The notes: generated by a model from the letters alone, not told the origin. A stretch of 64,000 nt of DNA from JANNSX01 sp041397825 (GCA_041397825.1 JAWKVX010000004.1:682001-746000), one strand, 5' to 3'. Counted from the first letter of the stretch, positions 43,352 through 52,557 are shown. Numbers and translations are program-made.

Positions 43352-44143
43352 CCGCCGGAGGCACATGATCTCCGTTATGCCGCCACCCGGCCGAGCGTGG
43401 ATTGAGGTCCGCTTTCCCCTCCTTTCGACGATGACAGCCCTCTGGCAATCGTCGAGGCGCCGTGTCTCTTTCCGGCCCAAAAAGGAAATCAGAACGAAAA
43501 AGGTCTCGGCCGGCAAGCAGACATTCAGGTCGCACGTACCATCAAAGGGCAGTGCTGCAGCGCACCGCATGACGAGTTTGCGGCTGGCGCTCAGTGCAAC
43601 GTGAGTGATGCCTTTCGGTACTACGACCGCTCAGGGTCACGAACGTTTTCTCAGCCGCGTCTGTTTTGGACCTCGCCACACCTACCCTCCCCGCCGCGCC
43701 GGTATCGCCAGCACAGCCGGATCGGCTGGGGAGAGTTCGATCCCGCTCTCCATCACCCGGATCGGCAGCTTCGGAAACACCTCCTTTAGGTCTCGGACAT
43801 CCTTGGCCATATGGGCCCGGAAGAAACGTTGCTCGGCATAAGGCAGCGGCTGCTCGACCCATCGGCCATCGGGTGAGCGTAGAGCGCCGGCGGTGACGAG
43901 CAGGCTAATGCGCCCTTGGGCACTCGCGGGTGGCTCAGCCTCGGCAGACGGGACGCGTGGCGGGCTTCGCCGCTGTGCGAAAGATCCCGGCGATGTGAAG
44001 AGGTCAGGATTGGACGCAAGGCTTGCTTGATTGAGCAGCCGCCCACACGATCGCTTGGGCACCGGAGGCCGCGCGGCGTTCCCTAGGCGTTACCTATTGA
44101 ACTTAGGCCTTCCAGGATCAACCGCGTAAGTTATTGATTTCAT
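43352..44143. other. intergenic stretch between the RTX gene and tRNA-Arg
   Basis: Short open frames exist on both strands, but only the minus-strand frame at 43682-44062 has a protein-like composition. No integrase, insertion-sequence terminal repeat or clear terminator is visible. Confidence 0.4.
43682..44062 (-). CDS. hypothetical protein or gene fragment
   Basis: An open frame of 126 codons starting at GTG without a ribosome-binding site. The C-terminal half looks like real protein (VEQPLPYAEQRFFRAHMAKD, then VRDLKEVFPKLPIRVMESG), while the first half is serine/proline-rich and low in structure. I do not recognise a family. It may be a truncated gene. It lies just 3' of tRNA-Arg on the same strand. 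Confidence 0.25.
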   Translation of the reverse strand: MPKRSCGRLLNQASLASNPDLFTSPGSFAQRRSPPRVPSAEAEPPASAQGRISLLVTAGALRSPDGRWVEQPLPYAEQRFFRAHMAKDVRDLKEVFPKLPIRVMESGIELSPADPAVLAIPARRGG

Positions 44144-44220
44144 TGGCGCGCCGGGAAGGATTCGAACCCACGACCCCCAGATTCGTAGTCTGGTGCTCTA
44201 TCCAGCTGAGCTACCGGCGC
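44144..44220 (-). tRNA. tRNA-Arg (anticodon ACG)
   Basis: Full cloverleaf on the minus strand. The acceptor GCGCCGG pairs with CCGGCGC, discriminator G, and CCA is encoded (44144-44146). The D-arm GCTCAGCTGGATAGAGC is standard. The anticodon stem CCAGA/TCTGG encloses loop CTACGAA, giving anticodon ACG. The T-arm GTGGG-TTCGAAT-CCTTC contains one U-U mismatch and one G-U pair, which is slightly unusual. Confidence 0.95.
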
Positions 44221-44452
44221 CCGGTGCGGTCGCGCTGAGGCGCCTGCACGGGGGACAGGGTTCGATCAACCCGGCCCCGGATCGGAGCGGCACATCTAAT
44301 GGCTCGGCCGCCAGATGGCAAGGGCCATGACGTTGAGAGTGGCCGCAGCGCGCCATGCCCGGGCCGCCAGTCCCGATGCCCAACGACTGGGTCGAGCCCG
44401 CAGGTTGGCAAACAGAACTCTCCCGCCCCCGCTTCTCGAGGGCCGAGGGCCG

Positions 44453-45919
44453 TCAGCGGCGGGGCCGTGCCGCACGATCCGGCAGCGTGACCCGGAACGT
44501 CGTTCCCGGCCCCTCGTCATGCAAGACGACCTCGCCACCATGCGCCCGGACAAGCTCGGCGACGATAGCCAGCCCGAGCCCGGTGCCCCCGGGCCGGGCA
44601 CTCCCCTGGAAAGCCTCGAACAAGTGACGTCTCGCCATCTCGGGTATGCCAGGCCCGGTGTCGCCGACGTCGATCTCGACCAGGCCGCCCAATCGCCGGG
44701 CCTTGACCGTAACCTCATTGCCGTCGGGTGCTCCTCGAGCCTCCAGCACCTGCATGGCATTGACGATCAGGTTCGACAGGATGCGGTAGAGCTGGTCGGG
44801 ATCGGCGTCGACCTCGAGGGCCTCGTCGATTTCGAGACGCAGGTCGATCCTGGAGGCGGCGGCGGGAAGCCCCAGGTCCTCGGCGAGATCCGTCACGAGC
44901 GGCTTCAGCCGCAGCATCCGCCGCTCCGGCGCCGGCTCCTTCGCCTGACCATATCGGAGCGTGTCCGCGCAGAGCCGGATAGCCCGGTCGAGCGAGGCGA
45001 TCAGGCGCGGTGTCACCCGCTCCACGGTCGGATCCCTGACGGCCCCGAGCCGATCAGAGATCAGCTGGGCCGTCGCCAGAAGATTGCGCAGATCATGATT
45101 GATCTTGCTGACGGCGAGCCCCAGCGCCGCCAGCCGACTCCGCTGCTGGAGCATCGAGCGGATCTCGGTCTGCATCGACGAGAGCTCCTGCTCGGCGATG
45201 CCGAGCTCGTCGCGGCGGCCCGAGGGGCGGATCACACGGTCGGCATTCTCGGGATGCGCACTGAACGCCACCATGCTTTCCGTCAGCCGCCGCATCGGGC
45301 CGACGAGCAGGCCGTGCAGGGCAAGGTAGACCAGGGCGGCGGTGACCAGTGAAATGACGACCGATAGACCGAGGATGTTCAGGGCGAAGCCAACCATCGC
45401 CGCCTTGAGCGAGTCTTCCGACATGATGATCTCGATGAAGTCGCCGGCATGCATGCCCGGCTCGCCGACGACGCGGATCGTCCGCCCGGCCGGTGCCAGG
45501 AAGACAGCGATGGCATCAATCAGCTTCTTGAACACACCATCCGCGCGCAGATCGAAATGCTCGTCAACGGCCGGTGGCATCTCCTCGCTCAGGATCAGCA
45601 CGCGCTGATCATTTCGCTTCAGGGCGACACCCCGTACCGATGCCGTCCGCAGGAGCTCCTCGCGCAGCATCTCGGGCAGCACGCCGTCGGGAGCTGCCTC
45701 AGCCGCGAGCGAGGCGATCTGGGCAGCCTGCAGCCTCTCCATGAGCCAAGTCACCCGGTAGTTGGCGATCGAGGGCATGAAGATCAGCACCTCGGCCAGC
45801 ATGACGAAGAGCGCCGTCAGCAGCAGCAGCTTGGCGGAGAGACCGAGTCGCGTCGGAACGGTCGGATACCTTGCGGCCGCTCCGGACTCGTCTCCCGTCC
45901 TGCCCTCGGCCTTGTGCAT
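44453..45919 (-). CDS. sensor histidine kinase, orphan
   Basis: Membrane histidine kinase of 488 residues. Two hydrophobic segments flank a periplasmic sensor region (about residues 27-50 and 180-205), followed by a HAMP linker (GPMRRLTESM). The phosphoacceptor is H275 in VSKINHDLRNLLA. The ATPase domain has NLIVNAMQ, DTGPGIPE and GGTGLGLAI. No response regulator gene is adjacent, so its partner is elsewhere. It follows the flavoprotein gene by 7 bp and probably shares its mRNA. The signal it detects is unknown. Confidence 0.88.
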   Translation of the reverse strand: MHKAEGRTGDESGAAARYPTVPTRLGLSAKLLLLTALFVMLAEVLIFMPSIANYRVTWLMERLQAAQIASLAAEAAPDGVLPEMLREELLRTASVRGVALKRNDQRVLILSEEMPPAVDEHFDLRADGVFKKLIDAIAVFLAPAGRTIRVVGEPGMHAGDFIEIIMSEDSLKAAMVGFALNILGLSVVISLVTAALVYLALHGLLVGPMRRLTESMVAFSAHPENADRVIRPSGRRDELGIAEQELSSMQTEIRSMLQQRSRLAALGLAVSKINHDLRNLLATAQLISDRLGAVRDPTVERVTPRLIASLDRAIRLCADTLRYGQAKEPAPERRMLRLKPLVTDLAEDLGLPAAASRIDLRLEIDEALEVDADPDQLYRILSNLIVNAMQVLEARGAPDGNEVTVKARRLGGLVEIDVGDTGPGIPEMARRHLFEAFQGSARPGGTGLGLAIVAELVRAHGGEVVLHDEGPGTTFRVTLPDRAARPRR

Positions 45920-45926
45920 GCGGCGC

Positions 45927-47363
45927 CTATCTGCCCCTGACGCCGCCCAACAGCCTCAGGGCCAGCTTCAGCCATGGACTGCCGATCTTAGAGGCGAAGA
46001 ATGTCGTCGCAACCCGCCGATTGATCTCGGACAGCGTCGGATACGGCGCCACATACTGGGCCATGGACTTGATGTTCAGTCCGGCCGAGATGGCGAGCGA
46101 CCAGAGCTGAATGAGCTCGCCAGCCTCCGCACCGAGGATGCTTGCGCCGAGCACACGGCCGTCACGCGTCGCAATGACCTTCACGAATCCTTCCGTCATA
46201 TGCTCGGCCTGCGCCCGGTCGTTCTCGGCATAAGGCCATCTCAGCACGGAGAGCCGGGAGCCGTACCGCTTGCGCGCATCCTCCTCTCGCATCCCGACAT
46301 GGGCAAGCTCGGGATCGGTGAAGGTCACCCAAGGGACGACGCCGGGGTCGACCTTGGCGGGCAAGCGGAACAAGGCCCGGCGGATGACGATGCCGGCGTG
46401 ATAGTTCGCGACATGGGTGAATTGCGGGCCACCCACGACATCGCCGATGGCGAAGACGCGACGGTTGGTCGTCACCAACCCGCTCGAGACCTTGATGCCG
46501 AACTGATCATGTTTGATGCCCGCTTCGTCGAGACCGAGACCGTCGGTGTTCGCCCGCCGCCCCGTGGCAATGAGCAGGTGGCTGGCATCGAGCACGTCGC
46601 TCTCGCCGCCGGCGGACACGGAGACGCGGATGCCGCCGCCCTCTCTGGGCGCCAAGCCATCGACCTTCATGCCCTCGCCGATGACCAGACCCTCGTGCTT
46701 CAATCGCTCGATCAACGGCTCGGTCAGCTCGATGTCGTCCTTGCCAAGGACCTTCATCGCCTCGAGCACCGTCACGCGCGCGCCGAGCCGCAGATGCGCC
46801 TGGGCAATCTCGATGCCGATCGGTCCGCCACCGATGACGACCAGATGCTCGATGCGCTCGGCGTGCTCGAAGATGGTGTCGCTCGTGAAATAGGGCACCG
46901 TCTCGAGACCGGGAATGGGCGGCACCACGGGCGATGACCCCGTCGCCACGACGAAGCGACGGGCCGTAATGCTGTAGTCCCCGGCCTCGACGGTCGCCCG
47001 ATCAACGAAACGTCCCGGCGCCTGAATGACCCTGACGCCGAGGCCGGTGAATCGTTCGACCGAGTCGTTCGGCTCGATCGCCCGGATGACCCCCTGGATA
47101 TGTGCGGCCACGGCCTTCGGACTGACGCTCGGCGTCGCGGGACTGATGCCGAATGGCCGGGTCGTGCGCATTTGGTGTGCCCTCTTCGCTGCCGCAATGA
47201 GCGACTTCGAGGGGACGCAGCCGCTCCAAAGGCAGTCGCCACCCATTCGCGACTTCTCGATCAGCACGACCTTGGCACCGAGCTGGGCAGCGGCGGCGGC
47301 GACGCTCAATCCGCCAGAGCCCGCACCGATGATGCAAAGATCCACAGATAGCCGCTCGCTCAT
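45927..47363 (-). CDS. dihydrolipoamide dehydrogenase/mercuric reductase-like flavoprotein
   Basis: Pyridine-nucleotide-disulfide oxidoreductase class I protein of 478 residues. The FAD motif is DLCIIGAGSGGLSVAAAAA, the redox disulfide is C44/C49 (GGDCLWSGCVPSKSL), the NAD motif is LVVIGGGPIGIEIAQ, and the C-terminal interface contains PYPTLSEINRR. It lacks an N-terminal heavy-metal domain and a C-terminal vicinal cysteine pair, so mercury reduction is unlikely. GGGAGGAG precedes the ATG. It sits between a TVP38 membrane-protein gene and the kinase gene. I believe this flavoprotein-TVP38-DUF547 grouping recurs in proteobacteria, but its role is not clear. Confidence 0.85.
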   Translation of the reverse strand: MSERLSVDLCIIGAGSGGLSVAAAAAQLGAKVVLIEKSRMGGDCLWSGCVPSKSLIAAAKRAHQMRTTRPFGISPATPSVSPKAVAAHIQGVIRAIEPNDSVERFTGLGVRVIQAPGRFVDRATVEAGDYSITARRFVVATGSSPVVPPIPGLETVPYFTSDTIFEHAERIEHLVVIGGGPIGIEIAQAHLRLGARVTVLEAMKVLGKDDIELTEPLIERLKHEGLVIGEGMKVDGLAPREGGGIRVSVSAGGESDVLDASHLLIATGRRANTDGLGLDEAGIKHDQFGIKVSSGLVTTNRRVFAIGDVVGGPQFTHVANYHAGIVIRRALFRLPAKVDPGVVPWVTFTDPELAHVGMREEDARKRYGSRLSVLRWPYAENDRAQAEHMTEGFVKVIATRDGRVLGASILGAEAGELIQLWSLAISAGLNIKSMAQYVAPYPTLSEINRRVATTFFASKIGSPWLKLALRLLGGVRGR

Positions 47364-47447
47364 GAAGCTCCTCCCGTCCAGCGACGCCCTCGCCGGCGAT
47401 GACCTTTTCTTATCCCAACTCGGCTGGAATCTCGAACGCGACCTGCA

Positions 47448-48260
47448 TCAGTCGCCGCGCGCCGGGCACCAGCGCCGGGCGACGATCGGCAAGAGGGCGA
47501 TGAGCGCAAGCACAACAAAGGCGATCGCCAACTCGTCGCGCGGCAGCGCGCTCGTGTCGAGCCGCATGCTGCAGTCGAGGGCAGGCTCGGCAGCCTGCCG
47601 CGCAAGGCACGCCATCTGGGCCTGATGCTGCGATTCGATGGCGCTGCCGAGACCGGCCCCGAAATAGGCGAAGGCGTAGGTCGCCGGCAGGATGCCGACG
47701 AGGGTGCCGATCAGATAGACCCGGAACGAGACGCCAAGGAGGGCGGGCGCGACGTTGACCACGACGAAGGGAAAGGCCGGGACAAGACGCAGAAAGAGCA
47801 TGTAGCTCAGGGCGTTCCTGTCGAACCCCGCCTTGAGGCGGGCGAGCCACGGACCCGCATGTTCGGCCAGCAGCCGGCCGATCGATGTCTTGACGATCAG
47901 GAAGACGATCATGGCGCCAATAGTGGCGGCGACAACGGCCACCGTCCCGCCCACCAGCCAGCCGAAGAGCAACCCGCCGGCAAGCGTCGCCACCGCCCCG
48001 CCGGGCAACGACAGCGCCACCACGACGATGTAGAGACTCGCGTAGAGCGCCAGCGAGAGCCAATAGTGAGTCGCAATCGACGTCTGCAATCGATCGTAGT
48101 GGGCGACAATGTGCTCGAGCGACAAATAGCGGTGCCAGCCCAGTACATAGCCGATGGCCGCGAGTGCAATCATGGCCGCGAGCGGCAGAAAGCGCGCCCA
48201 TGCACTTCGGCGCCGGACACGGTGCTCCTCGCCTGTCAATGTCGGCCCCGCGTCAGACAT
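47448..48260 (-). CDS. TVP38/TMEM64 family membrane protein
   Basis: Membrane protein of 270 residues with a VTT (DedA-like) domain. Helices include LPLAAMIALAAIGYVLG and a long glycine/alanine-rich set (LSLPGGAVATLAGGLLFGW, then VVAATIGAMIVFLI). The re-entrant FLRLVPAFPFVVVNVAPALLGV region is the hallmark. A terminal hydrophobic helix and a basic tail end the protein. VTT proteins are linked to lipid scrambling and membrane homeostasis. Its start overlaps the DUF547 gene by 8 bp. Confidence 0.88.
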   Translation of the reverse strand: MSDAGPTLTGEEHRVRRRSAWARFLPLAAMIALAAIGYVLGWHRYLSLEHIVAHYDRLQTSIATHYWLSLALYASLYIVVVALSLPGGAVATLAGGLLFGWLVGGTVAVVAATIGAMIVFLIVKTSIGRLLAEHAGPWLARLKAGFDRNALSYMLFLRLVPAFPFVVVNVAPALLGVSFRVYLIGTLVGILPATYAFAYFGAGLGSAIESQHQAQMACLARQAAEPALDCSMRLDTSALPRDELAIAFVVLALIALLPIVARRWCPARGD

Positions 48261-49113
48261 CGTTCAAGGTCCAATCATATTCGTAGCCCGAGATCGCCGC
48301 CTGGTCGGAGAGCAATCCCGCAAGAGCCGGCCCCGCGTAGCGCCGCAAGTGACGCCTGACGCCGATCTCGCCGCCACCGAAATCATCTTCGAACCACTCA
48401 TAGAGGCTCGATACCACGAGTCCGGTTGCGCCACGTCGGACGGCGCGCGGATGATTGATGAACTCGGCGGCCGCAGCATCGAGCATCGTCTCGAGCGTGG
48501 TGGCCTCGAAAGCCTCCCGGCTGAGGTTCGGGCAGCCGAGGGAGGCGCAGTTCAGTGCGTAGTGAACGCGCGCCTCCTTGAAGACCGGCCTCAAAATCTC
48601 GTGTTCGATGTCATCCAGGCTGAGGTCGATTCCGGCCAAGCGCACGATTTTCGCCGCCCACGGCCCGCCGGTGACGGCGGCGAGCAGACTTCCCCCGAGA
48701 TTGATGTCCTTGATCGAGTGGACCGGATAGTGGTCCAGAACGACATCGACGGTCTTAGCGTTGTAGAGATTGATCCAGTAGGCGAACTGACCTTGCGGAT
48801 CGAGGAGGCGCGGATCGCCCGCGACGAGATGCCCGAGGTAGCTCGCCAAGGCTCGCCGGCCGCTTTGCTTCCACGAACGATAGTCGAGCCGGGCGATGCC
48901 GTCGGCACCAGGTTTCCGGTAGCGCTCGAGCAAGTGGGTCCAGGCGGAGTGATCGATACGGGCGCTGCCTCCCGGCCTCGCCGCGAAGGCATGCTCGAGA
49001 CGCATGGCCTGTGCGGGCCGGATAGGCAGCGCCGCGGCCAAGCCAAGCCCCGCGAGGCCCGTCATCACCTGGCGCCGGTCCCTGCGGACGATCGATGTCT
49101 CAGCGTGACGCAT
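48253..49113 (-). CDS. DUF547 domain protein, exported
   Basis: Protein of 286 residues with a Tat-type leader (RRDRRQVMTGLAGLGLAAAL, ending near AQA). The DUF547 signatures are FAYWINLYNAKTV in the middle and VHYALNCASLGCPNL with two cysteines toward the C terminus. The function is not established; the fold is related to cysteine peptidase/transglutaminase-like proteins. GAGG precedes the ATG. It is first in a minus-strand cluster with the TVP38 protein, the flavoprotein and the kinase, and is divergent from rpmH across a 260-bp promoter region. Confidence 0.88.
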   Translation of the reverse strand: MRHAETSIVRRDRRQVMTGLAGLGLAAALPIRPAQAMRLEHAFAARPGGSARIDHSAWTHLLERYRKPGADGIARLDYRSWKQSGRRALASYLGHLVAGDPRLLDPQGQFAYWINLYNAKTVDVVLDHYPVHSIKDINLGGSLLAAVTGGPWAAKIVRLAGIDLSLDDIEHEILRPVFKEARVHYALNCASLGCPNLSREAFEATTLETMLDAAAAEFINHPRAVRRGATGLVVSSLYEWFEDDFGGGEIGVRRHLRRYAGPALAGLLSDQAAISGYEYDWTLNDV

Positions 49114-49247
49114 GCCTTACCTCGGTCGGATCGAGCCCTCAGGAGTTCTCTATGGGAAGATAGGCCGACTCTCACGCGCGAACCCGCGGCCTCAAGCACA
49201 CGTGATGGACCGTCAAAACGATTGATCTCGGACGGCCAACCTGGTGT

Positions 49248-49277
49248 TTGACACCCCGCAGCCTTCCCTCCTATAAG
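49248..49277 (+). promoter_or_regulatory. sigma-70-type promoter of rpmH
   Basis: TTGACA at 49248-49253 and TATAAG at 49272-49277 are separated by 18 bp (CTATAA gives 17). Transcription would start near 49284, leaving a 5' leader of about 90 nt before rpmH. Strong consensus fits the high expression needed for ribosomal protein L34. Confidence 0.6.
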
Positions 49278-49373
49278 CACGCCAACAATCACGCAGGGAC
49301 GCCCGCACCGGACGGCCGTCGGCCGGATCCGAGTTGTAGTGGCGTCTCTTTCTGAATATCGGGAGACCCGTCC

Positions 49374-49508
49374 GTGAAGAGGACCTATCAGCCGAGTAAG
49401 CTCGTTCGCAAACGCCGGCACGGTTTCCGGACGCGCATGGCCACCAAGGGCGGTCGGCTGGTGTTGGCCCGGCGCCGGGCCAAGGGCCGCAAGCGTCTTT
49501 CCGCCTAG
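49374..49508 (+). CDS. rpmH: 50S ribosomal protein L34
   Basis: Protein of 44 residues, the usual length. It begins MKRTYQPSKLVRKRRHGFRT, continues with MATKGGRLVLARRRAKGR and ends KRLSA, which is diagnostic for L34. The start is GTG with GGGAG upstream. Its stop overlaps the rnpA start by 1 bp (TAGTG). Confidence 0.97.
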   Translation: MKRTYQPSKLVRKRRHGFRTRMATKGGRLVLARRRAKGRKRLSA

Positions 49509-49888
49509 TGCCGGCCACGGCTGGACCGGGCAGGCTCGTCACACTCCGCAAGCGTTCCGAGTTCCTGTCCGTCCGTGGCGGCGCCAAATGGGCCACGTCC
49601 GCCTTTTTGCTCGAGGCAAAGGCTCGCCCGGCGACAGACAGCGCCGACGTGCGGCCGAGGTTCGGATTGACGGTCACGAAGCGGCTCGGGACGGCGGTGG
49701 TCCGAAACCGCATCCGCCGTCGCCTCAAGGAGGCGCTCAGAACCGTTGCGATGGCCGACGCCCAGGCCGGCCACGACTACGTCATCGTTGCCCGGGCCGG
49801 GGCACTCCGGTGCTCTTTCGAGCGGCTCGTCGCCGATTTCCGTCAAGCCTTCTCGAAGGTCCATCGCAACGCCCATCCGGCCGGCTGA
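49508..49888 (+). CDS. rnpA: ribonuclease P protein component
   Basis: Small basic protein of 126 residues that binds the catalytic RNase P RNA and aids removal of the 5' leader from tRNA precursors. The RNR signature is RNRIRRRLKEALR, preceded by FGLTVTKRLGTAVV, and the N-terminal LRKRSEFLSVRGGAK is typical. It starts at a GTG overlapping the rpmH stop. The yidD gene often found after rnpA is not present; only 111 bp separate it from yidC. Confidence 0.95.
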   Translation: MPATAGPGRLVTLRKRSEFLSVRGGAKWATSAFLLEAKARPATDSADVRPRFGLTVTKRLGTAVVRNRIRRRLKEALRTVAMADAQAGHDYVIVARAGALRCSFERLVADFRQAFSKVHRNAHPAG

Positions 49889-49999
49889 CGACAGCAATGC
49901 GCAATCTTGGCCGTGGCAATTCGAAGCCAGTTCGGCTATTGCGGCAGGAAATCTGGCCCTCGGCTGACCGCCAACCTCCACTGGGACGCACTTCGGCTC

Positions 50000-51832
50000 A
50001 TGCAGCAACCTGAGAACAACCGCAACTTCATCCTCGCCATCGTCTTGTCGATGCTCGTTCTAATCGGCTGGCAGGTCTTCTACGCGGGTCCGCGGATCGA
50101 GGAGGAGCAGCGTCGCCGCGAGCAATTGGAAGCCTCGCAGAAGCAACCGGGCGCCGTCGGCGAATCATCTGCGACGACCGCACAGGGAACGCCCACCAGC
50201 ACCGCACCGGTCGAGCCTGCCAAGTCGCGAGCCGAGGCCCTCGCAACCTCACCGCGGATTACCATTGATACGCCGGCGCTATCGGGCACGATCGCCCTCA
50301 AAGGCGGCCGCATCGACGATCTCGTGCTGCGCAAGTACCAGGAGACGACCGACAAGACGAGCCCGAACGTCACACTGCTTTCACCATCGGGAACGGAAGG
50401 CGCGTTCTATGCCGAGTTCGGCTGGACCTCGCCGACGCCCGGAACGAAGCTGCCCGGCCCCGAGACGATCTGGACCGCGGAAGGACAGACGACTCTCTCG
50501 CCGTCGACACCAGTGACGCTGGCTTGGGACAATGGTGAAGGCCTGATCTTCCGCCGCTCGCTCACCGTCGACGAGAACTACATGTTCACGGTGCGGGACG
50601 AGGTTCGCAACACGGGCGCCGCGGCCGTCTCCCTCATTCCCTATGGGCTGGTCTCCCGTCACGGCGAGCCCCATGTGGCCGGATACTACGTGCTGCACGA
50701 GGGATTTATCGGCATCTTCGACTCCACGCTCCACGAGTACAAATACACCAACATCGCGGACGACGGAAAATCCTGCGGCGAGGCTTGCCAGCGGGAAGCC
50801 TTCACGAGCACGGGCGGTTGGCTCGGCATCACCGACAAATACTGGGCGGCAGCAGTCATTCCCAACCAGGAACGGCCCTACCATGCGCGGTTCACCCGCT
50901 TCGGGCTGCCGGAAACCTCCTATCAAGCCGACTACGCCCTCGATGCCATTACGATCGCTCCCGGTGCCACCGAGGACGTCGAAGCCCGGCTGTTCGCCGG
51001 GGCCAAGGAAGTGCGTCTGGTCGACGGCTACGAGGACAAGCTGGGCATCGCCCGCTTCAACAAGCTGATCGACTGGGGCTGGTTCCACTTCCTGACCCGG
51101 CCGCTCTTCTACGTGATCGACTGGATCTACAAGCTGGTCGGCAATTTCGGCCTGGCCATTCTTGGCGTCACCGTGCTGGTCAAGCTGCTCTTCTTCCCGC
51201 TCGCCAACAAGAGCTATGCGGCGATGAGCAAGATGAAGCTGCTGCAGCCCGAGATGCAGAAGATTCAGGAGCGCTTCAAGGACGATCGCATGAAGCAGCA
51301 GCAGGCGATCATGGAGCTCTACAAGAAGGAGAAGGTGAGTCCGCTATCTGGCTGTCTGCCGATCATCGTGCAGATCCCGGTCTTCTTCGCGCTCTACAAG
51401 GTGCTCTTCATCACCATCGAGATGCGGCATGCGCCGTTCTTCGGCTGGATCAAGGATCTCTCGGCCCCCGATCCGACGACGATCTTCAACCTCTTCGGCC
51501 TGATCCCCTGGCAGCCACCCCATATTCTGATGCTCGGCATCTGGCCCCTCATCATGGGCGTCTCGATGTGGCTGCAGATGAAGCTCAATCCGCCGCCGCC
51601 GGATCCGGTTCAGGCCCGCATCTTCGCCTGGATGCCGGTGATCTTCACCTTCATGCTCGGGAGCTTCCCTGCCGGCCTCGTCATCTACTGGGCCTGGAAC
51701 AACACGCTGTCGATCCTGCAGCAGAGCTACATCATGAGCCGGCACGGCGTGCAGATCAAACTCTGGGACAATCTCAAGGACGACATCGGCTGGATCTGGC
51801 GGCGCGGCAGCTCCGAGAAGAACAAGGCGTGA
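50000..51832 (+). CDS. yidC: membrane protein insertase YidC
   Basis: Inner-membrane insertase of 610 residues. It has the N-terminal membrane anchor (RNFILAIVLSMLVLIGWQVFY), a large periplasmic beta-domain (about residues 55-340) and the conserved C-terminal insertase core with LGVTVLVKLLFFPLANKSY, the helical hairpin KMKLLQPEMQKIQERFKDD, GCLPIIVQIPVFFALYKV and GLVIYWAWNNTLSILQQ. The ATG at 50000 (MQQPENNRN) is the standard family start. It is in the usual order after rnpA and overlaps the next gene by 4 bp. Confidence 0.97.
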   Translation: MQQPENNRNFILAIVLSMLVLIGWQVFYAGPRIEEEQRRREQLEASQKQPGAVGESSATTAQGTPTSTAPVEPAKSRAEALATSPRITIDTPALSGTIALKGGRIDDLVLRKYQETTDKTSPNVTLLSPSGTEGAFYAEFGWTSPTPGTKLPGPETIWTAEGQTTLSPSTPVTLAWDNGEGLIFRRSLTVDENYMFTVRDEVRNTGAAAVSLIPYGLVSRHGEPHVAGYYVLHEGFIGIFDSTLHEYKYTNIADDGKSCGEACQREAFTSTGGWLGITDKYWAAAVIPNQERPYHARFTRFGLPETSYQADYALDAITIAPGATEDVEARLFAGAKEVRLVDGYEDKLGIARFNKLIDWGWFHFLTRPLFYVIDWIYKLVGNFGLAILGVTVLVKLLFFPLANKSYAAMSKMKLLQPEMQKIQERFKDDRMKQQQAIMELYKKEKVSPLSGCLPIIVQIPVFFALYKVLFITIEMRHAPFFGWIKDLSAPDPTTIFNLFGLIPWQPPHILMLGIWPLIMGVSMWLQMKLNPPPPDPVQARIFAWMPVIFTFMLGSFPAGLVIYWAWNNTLSILQQSYIMSRHGVQIKLWDNLKDDIGWIWRRGSSEKNKA

Positions 51833-52524
51833 GCCCGGCGGCTGACGAGCCTGAGGCTCCTCCCGCCCAGCCCGCGCTGCCGGTCTTGGCGTCGTTCGAC
51901 GCCGATCAAATCGCGAAAGGCCAGGCCCTCTTCCGGCGGGCCTGGTCCTTCTTGAAGGGCGCACCCGGACTGAAGCACCTGCCACCGGCCGCCGGCGTGG
52001 AGGTCGCGCTCGCTGGCCGCTCAAACGTCGGCAAGTCGAGCCTGATCAACGCCCTCACCGGCCGGAATGGTCTCGCGCGGACGTCGAACACACCCGGGCG
52101 CACCCAGGAGCTCAATTATTTCACCGCTCCTGAGACCCCGCTCCTCATCGTCGATATGCCCGGCTACGGCTTCGCCTCGGCGCCGAAGGAAAGGGTCGAT
52201 GCCTGGAACCGGTTGATACGGGAGTATCTGCGCGGACGCCCGACGCTACGCCGCGTGTTCCTGCTGATCGACAGCCGCCACGGCATCAAGGAGATCGATC
52301 TCGAGATCATGGCCATGCTCGACGAGAGCGCTGTCTCGTATCAGGTGGTGCTGACCAAGCTCGACAAAATCAAGGCACAGGACCGGGCCCGGCTCTACGA
52401 AGCGACGATCGATCGCCTGCGCAAACGGCCGGCGGCGTTTCCGCTCCTCATCGCGACCTCCGCCGAGACCGGCGAGGGATTGGCCGAGTTCCGCGCCACC
52501 GTGGCCGAACTCCTCGTCCTTTAG
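51829..52524 (+). CDS. yihA: ribosome biogenesis GTP-binding protein YihA/YsxC
   Basis: EngB-family GTPase of 231 residues, needed for 50S subunit maturation. G1 is AGRSNVGKSSLINALTG, G2/G3 include TPGRTQELNYF and DMPGYGFA, G4 is LTKLDKI and G5 is TSAETGEG. The start is a GTG overlapping the yidC stop (GTGA). The alanine/proline-rich leader of about 30 residues is longer than in the E. coli protein. In many Rhizobiales argB follows; here the next gene is an MttB homologue. Confidence 0.95.
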   Translation: MSPAADEPEAPPAQPALPVLASFDADQIAKGQALFRRAWSFLKGAPGLKHLPPAAGVEVALAGRSNVGKSSLINALTGRNGLARTSNTPGRTQELNYFTAPETPLLIVDMPGYGFASAPKERVDAWNRLIREYLRGRPTLRRVFLLIDSRHGIKEIDLEIMAMLDESAVSYQVVLTKLDKIKAQDRARLYEATIDRLRKRPAAFPLLIATSAETGEGLAEFRATVAELLVL

Positions 52525-52557
52525 AGCGAGGCTCCCACCCGAACGGTACGCGCCGGA

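Noticed and set aside
43365..43604. A small plus-strand gene after the RTX gene
   Set aside because: The frame is basic and serine/arginine-rich, has no ribosome-binding site and no recognisable motif, so I treated it as non-coding.
45927..47363. Mercuric reductase
   Set aside because: The C44/C49 redox pair is shared by the whole family, but the C-terminal vicinal cysteine pair and the N-terminal metal-binding domain of MerA are missing, and no mer genes are near.
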